From the NCBI GenBank assembly GCA_018335755.1, contig JAGXRK010000062.1, positions 93,786 through 157,785 on the forward strand: 64,000 nt of DNA. The letters run 5' to 3'. Shown here in pieces: positions 36,691-44,108 of the stretch (position 1 is the first letter of the stretch; the number at the start of each line of letters is the position of its first letter). The notes under the pieces are model-generated. The model was not told where the DNA came from. It saw nothing but the letters and a program-made list of their open reading frames with translations, and did no database searches. Source of the stretch: Ignavibacterium sp. Its GTDB lineage: Bacteria > Bacteroidota > Ignavibacteria > Ignavibacteriales > Ignavibacteriaceae. The position numbers and the translations under genes were made by a program.

Positions 36691-36818
36691 GTGGTGGTTT
36701 CGATACGCTCCGATTAATCAATGCTACTCAGCCACCTCAGAGCACGAACGGTTGTTGAGTATTGCGAATGAAATGAGCAATGTATCGAGACAACCTGTGT
36801 GACGGTGGTTTCAAGGCT
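36691..36818. repeat. Palindromic repeat, unit 3 plus partial fourth
   Basis: The third unit runs from GTGGTGGTTTCGATACGCTC to GTATCGAGACAACC (about 36796) and contains GAACGGTTGTTGAGTATTGC. A broken start of another unit, GACGGTGGTTTCAAGGCT, follows at 36801-36818. The three units lie head to tail. Confidence 0.78.
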
Positions 36819-36889
36819 AAGAAAAGCCCATAGTATTAAGGTTAAGAAATATCCCGGAACGCACCGATGCCGGTTAATTATTGTAAAAG

Positions 36890-36926
36890 ATTTTATTAGC
36901 CATACTCTAATAAAATTTTTATTTTA
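36890..36926 (+). terminator. AT-rich hairpin with T-run
   Basis: A perfect 10-bp stem ATTTTATTAG/CTAATAAAAT (36890-36899 and 36907-36916) is followed by TTTTATTTT. It lies downstream of the GIY-YIG unit and 134 bp before hsdR, so it could isolate hsdR from upstream transcription. It is AT-only in the stem and so only moderately convincing. Confidence 0.5.
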
Positions 36927-37059
36927 CCTCTGTAATTTTGAAGACGTTAAGATCGCGTATGAGAAAATTACACTCCCTTCTGTTTTCTTCTGGTAATTTG
37001 GGGGTGGTGAGTTGGTGGGTAAGGCAAATTTTAATAGTCAATAAACCAAAGGGTTTTGA

Positions 37060-39831
37060 TTGCTGACTCCGGAACAAAAAGCACGACAGAATATCGATAA
37101 GCAGCTTATTCAAGCTGGCTGGGTTGTGCAGGATCTTAAAGACTTCAATCCATCTTCAGGAATCGGAATAGCTGTTCGTGAATATCCCACCGAAAGTGGT
37201 TCTGCTGATTACATTCTTTTCATTGATCGTAAACCTGCCGGAGTTATTGAAGCTAAAAAAGAAGGACACACCTTAAGCCAGGTACACGATCAAACAACAC
37301 GGTATTCCGCTGATAATTTAAAATATATTCGTAAGGATGAAGTGCTTCCGTTTCAGTATGAATCTACAGGGACAGAAACATACTTTACCGATGCTCGTGA
37401 TCCATCACCAAGACAACGGGAGATATTTCATTTCCACAAACCTGAAACTCTTATTGAATGGTTAAAGCAGGAAGAAACTCTTCGTTCAAGATTAAAAAAG
37501 TTTCCAACGCTTAATTCAAGCGGATTGCGTGTTTGCCAGGTTAATGCAATCGTAAATCTTGAAGAATCATTTAGTCTGAATAAACCCCGTGCTCTTGTGC
37601 AAATGGCTACCGGTGCGGGAAAAACTTTTACTTCCATTACTGCTGTCTATCGTTTATTGAAATTCGCTAAAGCAAAAAAAATTTTATTCCTTGTTGATAC
37701 AAGAAATCTCGGCAAACAGGCTGAACAGGAATTCCAGGCATACAAACCGAATGATGATAAAAGACTTTTTACAGAATTGTATAATATACAACGGCTTCGC
37801 TCCAATTTTATTGATCCATCATCTCACGTTTGTATAAGTACGATCCAGAGAATGTATTCCATCCTTAAAGGGAAAGAATTAGATGAATCTCTGGAAGACG
37901 ATTCTCCTTATGAATCCAAAACAATTGATAAGCCGGTTGATGTGGCTTACACACCGAATGTTCCGATCGAAACATTTGATTTTATAATTATTGATGAATG
38001 CCACCGTTCAATTTATAATTTGTGGAAGCAGGTTCTTGATTACTTCGATTGTTTTATGATCGGGCTGACTGCAACTCCGGACAAACGTACCTTTGCATTC
38101 TTTCACGAAAATATTGTAAGTGAATACACGCTTAAGCAATCCATTACGGATAAAGTTAATGTGGGATACGATGTTTACACAATTGAAACCGAGGTAACAA
38201 AGCAGGGTGCAAAGATAAAAGCAAAGCAGTATGTTGACCTGCGGAACAAAATGACACGGAAAAAAGAATGGAAGCAGCTTGAGGATGAAGTTGAGTATGC
38301 ACCGGGACAGCTTGACCGGGATATTGTAAATCCCAGCCAGATTAGAAAAATTATACAGGAATGCAAACGGGTTATGAGCGAAGAGTTTTATCCTGAACGT
38401 GATGAAAATTATGAAGTTCCTAAAACTCTGATCTTTGCAAAGACCGACAGCCACGCAGAAGATATTGTACATATAGTGCGTGAGGAGTTTGGTGAAGGCA
38501 ATGACTTCTGTAAAAAGATTACTTACAAAGCTGTGGATGAAGATCCGGAATCCATACTTCAGCAGTTCCGTACAAGCTATAATCCGCGTATTGCCGTTAC
38601 GGTTGATATGATTGCAACAGGCACGGATGTTAAGCCGATTGAAATCCTGATCTTTATGCGTGATGTCCGTTCGCGTAATTATTTTCAGCAGATGATTGGA
38701 AGGGGAACAAGATCGTTCAGTAAAGATGAACTTATAAAAGTTACACCGAGTGCAAAGATCAACAAAGAAAGATTTTATATTATTGATGCTGTTGGAGTAT
38801 TCAAATCTGTTAAGGTTGATTATCCTGTTGTTGATAAGAAGCCGACAGTGCCGTTAAAAGATTTAATGAAGATGGTTATACTGCAGCCGGATGAAGATAC
38901 TATGTCCGCGCTTGCGGCACGACTTACAAAAATTGATAAGCAGATTACCGAAACAGACCGGGATAAATTCCGGGAGCTTTCAGAAGGTAAGAACTTAACA
39001 GAGGTTGCCCTCAATCTTGCAAATGCATACGATCCTGATGCAATTGATGAAAGGGCAAGACAAACTTATAATATTTCTGATGATGCTGATCCAACAGAAC
39101 AGCAAGTGAAAGAAACAATTAAACAATTTAGCAATTCAGCAATTAAACCCTTTGATAACCCGAAGCTGAGAGAATTCATTGAAACAGTCCGGCAGAAAAT
39201 TTACCAGATAATTGATGAAACAAATCCCGACAGAATTATAAGAAGTGAGTTTGATACAACCGCAAAAGAAAATTCCGAAGAAATAATTAACAACTTCCGC
39301 AAGTTTATTGATGATAATAAAGATGAGATTATTGCATTAAAAATTTATTATAATCTTCGTAGGAACATCATTAATGATGTTCCTACATATACAATGATAC
39401 AGGAATTACGTGATGCGATGATGTCTCCGCCATATTATTTAACCGTTGAACAAATCTGGCGTGCATATGAAAGAACAGAACCAAAACGGGTAAAACATAA
39501 GATGACCGTCGGAATGTTAACCGATATTATCTCCCTGATACGATTCGAACTAAAGCTCGATGAAACACTTGAACCATACAGCGAAGTGGTAAACCGGAGA
39601 TTTAAAGAATGGGTGTTTAAGCGCAATGCCGGACCTGTGCAGTTTACCGATGAACAAATGAACTGGCTGAGAATGATTAAAGACCATATTGTCTCTTCTG
39701 TAAGAATTGATAAAGATGACTTCGAACTTTCTCCGTTTGTTGATGAGGGTGGACTCGGAAAATTCTACCAACTCTTTGGCGGAGAGACTGAAAAAATTAT
39801 TGTGGAAATAAATAAAGAGTTAGCAGCATAA
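37060..39831 (+). CDS. hsdR: Type I restriction enzyme R subunit HsdR
   Basis: The 923-residue protein combines an N-terminal nuclease domain (GSADYILFIDRKPAGVIEAKKEG, the PD-ExK site, about 47-69) with an SF2 helicase motor: Walker A MATGAGKT (about 182-190), Walker B IIIDECHRSIY, the motif III LTATPDKR and motif VI MIGRGTRSF. The C-terminal helical part resembles EcoEI-type HsdR. It cleaves DNA at a distance from unmodified sites together with HsdM and HsdS. The start is a TTG at 37060 with AAAGGG six bases upstream. The gene contains an in-frame 28-bp perfect palindrome, and its last 46 bp are repeated after the GxxExxY gene. Confidence 0.93.
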   Translation: MLTPEQKARQNIDKQLIQAGWVVQDLKDFNPSSGIGIAVREYPTESGSADYILFIDRKPAGVIEAKKEGHTLSQVHDQTTRYSADNLKYIRKDEVLPFQYESTGTETYFTDARDPSPRQREIFHFHKPETLIEWLKQEETLRSRLKKFPTLNSSGLRVCQVNAIVNLEESFSLNKPRALVQMATGAGKTFTSITAVYRLLKFAKAKKILFLVDTRNLGKQAEQEFQAYKPNDDKRLFTELYNIQRLRSNFIDPSSHVCISTIQRMYSILKGKELDESLEDDSPYESKTIDKPVDVAYTPNVPIETFDFIIIDECHRSIYNLWKQVLDYFDCFMIGLTATPDKRTFAFFHENIVSEYTLKQSITDKVNVGYDVYTIETEVTKQGAKIKAKQYVDLRNKMTRKKEWKQLEDEVEYAPGQLDRDIVNPSQIRKIIQECKRVMSEEFYPERDENYEVPKTLIFAKTDSHAEDIVHIVREEFGEGNDFCKKITYKAVDEDPESILQQFRTSYNPRIAVTVDMIATGTDVKPIEILIFMRDVRSRNYFQQMIGRGTRSFSKDELIKVTPSAKINKERFYIIDAVGVFKSVKVDYPVVDKKPTVPLKDLMKMVILQPDEDTMSALAARLTKIDKQITETDRDKFRELSEGKNLTEVALNLANAYDPDAIDERARQTYNISDDADPTEQQVKETIKQFSNSAIKPFDNPKLREFIETVRQKIYQIIDETNPDRIIRSEFDTTAKENSEEIINNFRKFIDDNKDEIIALKIYYNLRRNIINDVPTYTMIQELRDAMMSPPYYLTVEQIWRAYERTEPKRVKHKMTVGMLTDIISLIRFELKLDETLEPYSEVVNRRFKEWVFKRNAGPVQFTDEQMNWLRMIKDHIVSSVRIDKDDFELSPFVDEGGLGKFYQLFGGETEKIIVEINKELAA
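39359..39386. repeat. 28-bp perfect palindrome inside hsdR
   Basis: The sequence reads the same on both strands over 28 bases, centred between 39372 and 39373, with arms starting GTAGGAACATCATT. It encodes about nine residues (RRNIINDVP) in frame. A palindrome of this length is unlikely by chance in a coding region and suggests an inserted small element. Confidence 0.75.
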
Positions 39832-39832
39832 T
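39787..39832. repeat. 46-bp direct repeat, copy 1 (hsdR 3' end)
   Basis: The end of hsdR, from ACTGAAAAAATTATTG to GTTAGCAGCATAAT, is repeated with one mismatch at 40516-40561. The two copies bracket the GxxExxY gene and its two GTCTGAACC elements. Confidence 0.9.
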
Positions 39833-40042
39833 GTCTGAACCATGATTTACAGGATTAGAGGATTTTCAGGATTAGGACTAGAGAGATTTTGAGATTTCAT
39901 TGATTTGAATTTTAGTTTCCGAATGATTTCCGAATAAAGTGATTTTATTTAATTTTAGTAAAAAAATGAATAAAAAATTTAAAATAGTACTTCCAAATAA
40001 AAATCCTGTTAATCACAAAATCCGATAAATCATGGTTCAGAC
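39833..40042. repeat. GTCTGAACC element A
   Basis: Bounded by a 17-bp perfect inverted repeat: GTCTGAACCATGATTTA at 39833-39849 and its complement at 40026-40042. Inside, short motifs ACAGGATTA and TCAGGATTAG near the left are mirrored by TAAAAATCCTGTTAATC near the right. It begins at the hsdR stop region and ends nine bases before the GxxExxY start. It has no coding capacity. Confidence 0.85.
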
Positions 40043-40051
40043 AATGAGGTT

Positions 40052-40432
40052 ATGATGAAATATGAAGATATAACAAAACGTATTATTGGTTGTGCAATGA
40101 AAGTTCATTCGACTTTGGGAAATGGTTTTCAGGAAGTTATTTATCAGCGTGCTTTGGAAATTGAGATGAATCTTGAAGGATTAAAATTTGAACGTGAAAA
40201 AGAAATGCCGGTTATGTATAGAGAGTATGAAATTGGAACACGGAGAGTTGATTTCTTTGTTGAAAATAAAATTATGGTTGAGCTGAAGGCTTTAATTCAA
40301 TTAGAAGATGTGCATCTTGCACAGGGAAAAAATTATCTTGAGGCTTATAATATGGAAGTCGGATTGCTGATAAATTTTGGTGCAAAGAGTTTGGAGTTTA
40401 AGAGATTGTATAATCGTCTGAACCAGGATTAG
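40052..40432 (+). CDS. GxxExxY protein (PD-(D/E)XK nuclease-like)
   Basis: The 126-residue protein has the family name motif in LGNGFQEVIYQRALEIEM (about 22-39), then RRVDFFVENKIMVELKALIQ, a D...ExK-type catalytic pattern, and GLLINFGAKSLEFKR near the end. The biochemical role is unknown. The last residues RLNQD and the stop codon are read from the start of the GTCTGAACC element B, so gene and element are fused. The element pair and this gene appear to move as a unit. Confidence 0.9.
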   Translation: MMKYEDITKRIIGCAMKVHSTLGNGFQEVIYQRALEIEMNLEGLKFEREKEMPVMYREYEIGTRRVDFFVENKIMVELKALIQLEDVHLAQGKNYLEAYNMEVGLLINFGAKSLEFKRLYNRLNQD

Positions 40433-40511
40433 AATGATTAAAGGATTCTCAGGATTAAGATTAATTAAAAAATCCTGTTAATCTAAAAATCCGATAAATC
40501 AAGGTTCAGAC
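40416..40511. repeat. GTCTGAACC element B
   Basis: A 96-bp element from GTCTGAACCAGGATTAG (40416) to GGTTCAGAC (40511). Internal TTCTCAGGATTAAG is mirrored by AATCCTGTTAATC. Its first bases form the 3' end of the GxxExxY coding region, and copy 2 of the hsdR tail follows four bases later. Confidence 0.85.
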
Positions 40512-40515
40512 AGTT

Positions 40516-40561
40516 ACTGAAAAAATTATTGAGGAAATAAATAAAGAGTTAGCAGCATAAT
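40516..40561. repeat. 46-bp direct repeat, copy 2
   Basis: Repeats the last 46 bp of hsdR with a single change (GTGGAA to GAGGAA), including the stop codon. It is followed by ATGAGGTT, which also follows element A at 40045, so the pre-insertion junction is likely to have been at this sequence. Confidence 0.9.
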
Positions 40562-40577
40562 TAAATGAGGTTAAAAA

Positions 40578-41444
40578 ATGAGTGAGTTAAATAAACAAGA
40601 AACTTATTTTCTATATCGATATCAATTAGTCCCAATAACTCAAAAAATTCAGATGACCCTAGATTTAGGAATTAACTCTTACGAGGATTTAGTTAATAAA
40701 AAGAATGATATTTTTAAAAGCTTTCTATCAAGTAAGAAAGTTACTTTAAAAGCAAAAACTGAGGCTTTATATAAAATAATTTATTCGGATAAAGATGAAT
40801 TTTTAATAAGGATAGGTTCCCATAAAAAATTGAAGAGACACAATAAAGAATTTAATGAAGAGTCTATCGAAGATTACCCAAATGTTCTGGTCTATATAAA
40901 TAATGATAGCACAAAACAGTTTATACTTATTGAAAAAAATAATAGAGCTTTTACATCTCCAGATGTAGTAGCAACTATGCTTGAACAAAGTTTTAAAAAT
41001 GCTTTATTGAAATACCAACTCGCGTTATATATAAAACCAATTATTGAAAAAAGAGAATTTTGGAAAGTGGTTAAAGAATATGACCAAAAAATCCGACAGT
41101 TAACTTTTGAATTGATTAAACCAAATTTGTCTAATATTTCAAAAACACTTTCTGAGGATTTAAAGTCATTACAGTCAAATACAAACAGCCATAACACTAA
41201 ATTAGAACTTAATTCTGCTAAAGGCCAGGTATTGGAAAATATTGATGAGGATAATCAAGATATAGAAGGGTTGGTTAATTACTCTTCCGAAGGTGGAGGA
41301 GATATTTTCCTAAAGATTAAGGGAATGAAGAAAAAAATAAAAGCATCCAAAAAAGTACATAAAGAGATAACTGTTCAAGAAATAGATATTAAAGGCAGAA
41401 CTCCTGAACAAGTATTAACTATTTTTAATCAATTGATGGAATGA
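40578..41444 (+). CDS. Unknown protein in restriction locus (288 residues)
   Basis: I do not recognise the family. It opens with ETYFLYRYQLVPITQKIQM and has a mixed alpha/beta N-terminal half with NVLVYINNDSTKQFILIEKNNRAF. A helical middle follows (FKNALLKYQLALYIKPIIEKREFWKVVKEYDQKIRQLTFEL), then a Lys-rich tail (MKKKIKASKKVHKE). The pattern suggests a cytoplasmic nucleic-acid-binding protein. A GAGGTT site precedes the ATG. The gene overlaps the next one by four bases (ATGA), so the pair is coupled. It is lower in GC than hsdR, consistent with separate acquisition. Confidence 0.75.
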   Translation: MSELNKQETYFLYRYQLVPITQKIQMTLDLGINSYEDLVNKKNDIFKSFLSSKKVTLKAKTEALYKIIYSDKDEFLIRIGSHKKLKRHNKEFNEESIEDYPNVLVYINNDSTKQFILIEKNNRAFTSPDVVATMLEQSFKNALLKYQLALYIKPIIEKREFWKVVKEYDQKIRQLTFELIKPNLSNISKTLSEDLKSLQSNTNSHNTKLELNSAKGQVLENIDEDNQDIEGLVNYSSEGGGDIFLKIKGMKKKIKASKKVHKEITVQEIDIKGRTPEQVLTIFNQLME

Positions 41445-41887
41445 TAATGGGATATATAAAAAACATATTTGCATTTTTAGCAATTGCATTTGTTCTAAAT
41501 ATTCTTTCAAGTTCAATTGAAAGTTCATTTTTCTCTAGTTTTCTGAATGAAAATGTCATCATTATTCTAGTTACACTCCTTGCTATAAATACGGCTACTA
41601 GTGGACTTATTATATCTAAACTACACGAATTATCTGAAAAAAATGGAGCAGATTTTAACAACTCATATAACTCACTTAAAAACTCGTTAAAGGAACAGAT
41701 AATAATTATTATTGTTTGTTCTTTTTCCTTAATCTTAAGGAATAGTAAATTACTTGAAGCACACCTACCTTTTCATTATCTAATTTTTGATACTATAATC
41801 TTTGCTACCTTTATTTATTCACTTGATATATTATATGATACGGGTAAAGCAATCTTTTTGATAGTTAATAGCATAAGAAAAAATTAG
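41441..41887 (+). CDS. Four-helix membrane protein in restriction locus
   Basis: The 148-residue protein has four hydrophobic helices (about 5-25, 35-55, 84-100 and 112-140) and no recognisable domain. Its ATG overlaps the stop of the 288-residue gene, so the two form a soluble-sensor plus membrane-protein pair, a common layout in abortive defence systems. This functional reading is inference from arrangement only. Confidence 0.75.
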   Translation: MIMGYIKNIFAFLAIAFVLNILSSSIESSFFSSFLNENVIIILVTLLAINTATSGLIISKLHELSEKNGADFNNSYNSLKNSLKEQIIIIIVCSFSLILRNSKLLEAHLPFHYLIFDTIIFATFIYSLDILYDTGKAIFLIVNSIRKN

Positions 41888-41904
41888 GAGTAAAAGATTT
41901 TAAT

Positions 41905-42540
41905 TTGAAAGAAGACATTTTAGAACAAGCAGTTGACGATTGGTTCTTATCTCAGGATTCGACTTTTACAAAACACAATATAAAGTTTAAACCCGACCCA
42001 AAAGATGTTGACTTCATAAGCAACCAAGATTCTGTTTTCTCCGACATTGATGTTCTGGCTGTTCATCTTAAAGCAGAAGGTGTTAACCGGGTTTCGGCTG
42101 CTTCTTGTAAATCCTGGCAAGAGGGATTACATTGTAAAAGAGCTATGAATGATCTTCTCAATAATCCTAATTGCAAGTGGGGAGGACGTGAAGTCTGGAA
42201 AAGCTTCCGTGAGTTAGTAATTCCCAAATGGGGAAGAGCTTTTGCTAAGAAAATATTTGAAGAGACACTTTGTAAAGATTTTACTTACTATCTTTTTGTA
42301 ACCAGACTTTCCGGTTCTAGAGGTGAAGATATTGAACAATCCAGAAGAGAATTTGAGAACTGTTCAGTATTCCTGAACAACTTGAGGTGTAGTGATAATT
42401 CATCAGTGAAAATTAAAATAGTAACTTTTAAAGAGATTGTTACTGAACATTTTCTTAGAAAAAAGTCAACAACTTTAGAATCAACAGAAATAGGAAGACT
42501 CCTACAAATTTTCAGAGCTTCTGATATCGAGTTTAAATGA
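41905..42540 (+). CDS. Restriction-endonuclease-like protein (211 residues)
   Basis: The 211-residue protein starts at a TTG and ends two bases before hsdS. The pattern FSDIDVLAVHLKAEGVNRVSAASCKSWQEG (about 44-73) looks like a PD-(D/E)XK core, with the Asp of SDID and Lys of SCKSW, although the usual Glu before Lys is replaced. No close family is recognised. It could be a nuclease accessory to the type I locus or an independent defence gene. Confidence 0.65.
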   Translation: MKEDILEQAVDDWFLSQDSTFTKHNIKFKPDPKDVDFISNQDSVFSDIDVLAVHLKAEGVNRVSAASCKSWQEGLHCKRAMNDLLNNPNCKWGGREVWKSFRELVIPKWGRAFAKKIFEETLCKDFTYYLFVTRLSGSRGEDIEQSRREFENCSVFLNNLRCSDNSSVKIKIVTFKEIVTEHFLRKKSTTLESTEIGRLLQIFRASDIEFK

Positions 42541-42541
42541 T

Positions 42542-43846
42542 ATGAATTCTAACCTTCCCCCCAATTTACCTCGCTTAAAAGCGGGCTGGTCTTGGGTTAA
42601 GCTTGGTGATGTAATAAAGGTTAGTAGTGGGAAAGGCTTAACTTCTGAAAAAATGTTCGGCGCTGGTAAATATCCTGTTTATGGTGGAAATGGAATAACA
42701 GGTTATTATGATGAATTTTTATTTGAAGATTCAAGATTGATTATTGGCAGAGTTGGGGCAAAATGTGGTGTGTTGCATATTACAAAACCCAAAAGTTGGA
42801 TTACTGATAATGCGTTGATAGTTGATCTTGACCAGAATAATGTTTTTATTAAATATTTATTTTATTGCCTTACATTTTTTAATCTGAACAAACTTTCAGT
42901 TAGTACAGCCCAGCCAGTAATTTCTGGATCAAAAATATATCCTTTTCATATCCCTCTCCCACCACTCCCCGAGCAGAAAAAAATTGTTGAGAAGATAGAA
43001 GAACTCTTCAGCGGATTGGACAGCGGAGTTGCTTCCCTTAAAAAAGCAAAAGAACAACTGCGGCTCTACCGGCAGTCGGTGCTGGCGTTTGCATTCTCAG
43101 GACGTCTGAACCAGGATTCATCTGATTATAAGATTAGCAGGATTAAAACAAAAAATAAATCAAGTAAATCCATCAATACTGAAAAACCTAATCCTGCAAT
43201 TCAAAATCCCGGAAATCCTTTAATCCCTGTCAATCCCGGTTCAGACAATTTGCCCGATGGCTGGAAATGGGTGAGTGTTGCTGATATAGGAGAAACAATT
43301 ACTGGAACCACACCACCCAAAAAGAATTCTGAATATTATAGCAATGACTATCCACTTTATAAACCAACAGATTTAAATGCAGGAATAAACACACGTTATG
43401 CATCGGACAATATTTCAGAATTGGGTGCAACGAAAGCGAGATTACTTCCTATAAAAAGTGTTATGGTTACTTGCATTGGTGCTACAATCGGAAAGACAGG
43501 AATGAACAAAAGAGTTGGTGCAACTAATCAACAAATAAATTCAATAGTTCTTAATAAAAATTGTGTCCCAGAATTTGTCTATTATTTTTGTATTTCAGAT
43601 TTCTTTCAGAAACAAATTAAAGAACACTCCTCATCTACCACATTACCCATTTTGAATAAATCAAAATTTGAATCATTACCATTTATTGAGGCACCGATGG
43701 ATCAACAACACCAAATCGTTTCAGAAATAGAAAAGCGGTTTTCAGAAACAGACAATCTTGAAAAAGCAATAGATGATAGCCTGGAAAAGTCAGAAGCATT
43801 AAGGCAAAGTATATTAAAACAAGCATTTGAGGGGAGGCTGGTTTGA
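42542..43846 (+). CDS. hsdS: Type I restriction specificity subunit HsdS
   Basis: The 434-residue protein has two target recognition domains (about 10-145 and 245-375), each preceded by W.W...G and followed by a conserved helix: LPEQKKIVEKIEELFSGLDSGVASLKKAKEQLRLYRQSVLAFAFSGRL and QQHQIVSEIEKRFSETDNLEKAIDDSLEKSEALRQSILKQAFEGRLV. It sets the DNA site for HsdM and HsdR. Between the first helix and the second domain is a 50-residue linker encoded by a complete GTCTGAACC element that has stayed in frame. Confidence 0.93.
   Translation: MNSNLPPNLPRLKAGWSWVKLGDVIKVSSGKGLTSEKMFGAGKYPVYGGNGITGYYDEFLFEDSRLIIGRVGAKCGVLHITKPKSWITDNALIVDLDQNNVFIKYLFYCLTFFNLNKLSVSTAQPVISGSKIYPFHIPLPPLPEQKKIVEKIEELFSGLDSGVASLKKAKEQLRLYRQSVLAFAFSGRLNQDSSDYKISRIKTKNKSSKSINTEKPNPAIQNPGNPLIPVNPGSDNLPDGWKWVSVADIGETITGTTPPKKNSEYYSNDYPLYKPTDLNAGINTRYASDNISELGATKARLLPIKSVMVTCIGATIGKTGMNKRVGATNQQINSIVLNKNCVPEFVYYFCISDFFQKQIKEHSSSTTLPILNKSKFESLPFIEAPMDQQHQIVSEIEKRFSETDNLEKAIDDSLEKSEALRQSILKQAFEGRLV
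43104..43246. repeat. GTCTGAACC element C, in frame within hsdS
   Basis: A 143-bp element with GTCTGAACCAGGATT at the left and ATCCCGGTTCAGAC at the right, with mirrored internal AGCAGGATTA and TAATCCTGCAATT. It lies exactly after the first conserved helix of HsdS, reads through in frame as RLNQDSSDYK... and supplies a Pro/Asn-rich linker. The first residues RLNQD are the same five that end the GxxExxY protein. Confidence 0.88.
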
Positions 43847-43853
43847 TGAATAG

Positions 43854-43873
43854 CCCCGAACTTTAGTTCGGGG
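43854..43873 (+). terminator. Hairpin after hsdS
   Basis: A perfect 9-bp stem CCCCGAACT/AGTTCGGGG with a two-base TT between the arms starts eight bases after the hsdS stop. There is only TTAT after it, so it may be a short repetitive hairpin that acts as a weak terminator or mRNA stabiliser, not a classic one. Confidence 0.5.
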
Positions 43874-44108
43874 TTATGAGAAAGACACAACCCAATCGGA
43901 CTTTTGTCCAAAGCAATATTAGGCTAAAGCCAAGATTTGGTTTATAATTAAAGTTGTTTAATTATAAATCAACATAATTAAGGAAAGTCGCCTAAGTTTA
44001 ATTATAATTGCCCCAAATCGTTTAAAATCCACTATGAAAATTTATAATGGAGTTTATTGACTTAAAGTAAAATATAAATTATCTTGGTGGAGTTAAAATG
44101 AGCAAAAA

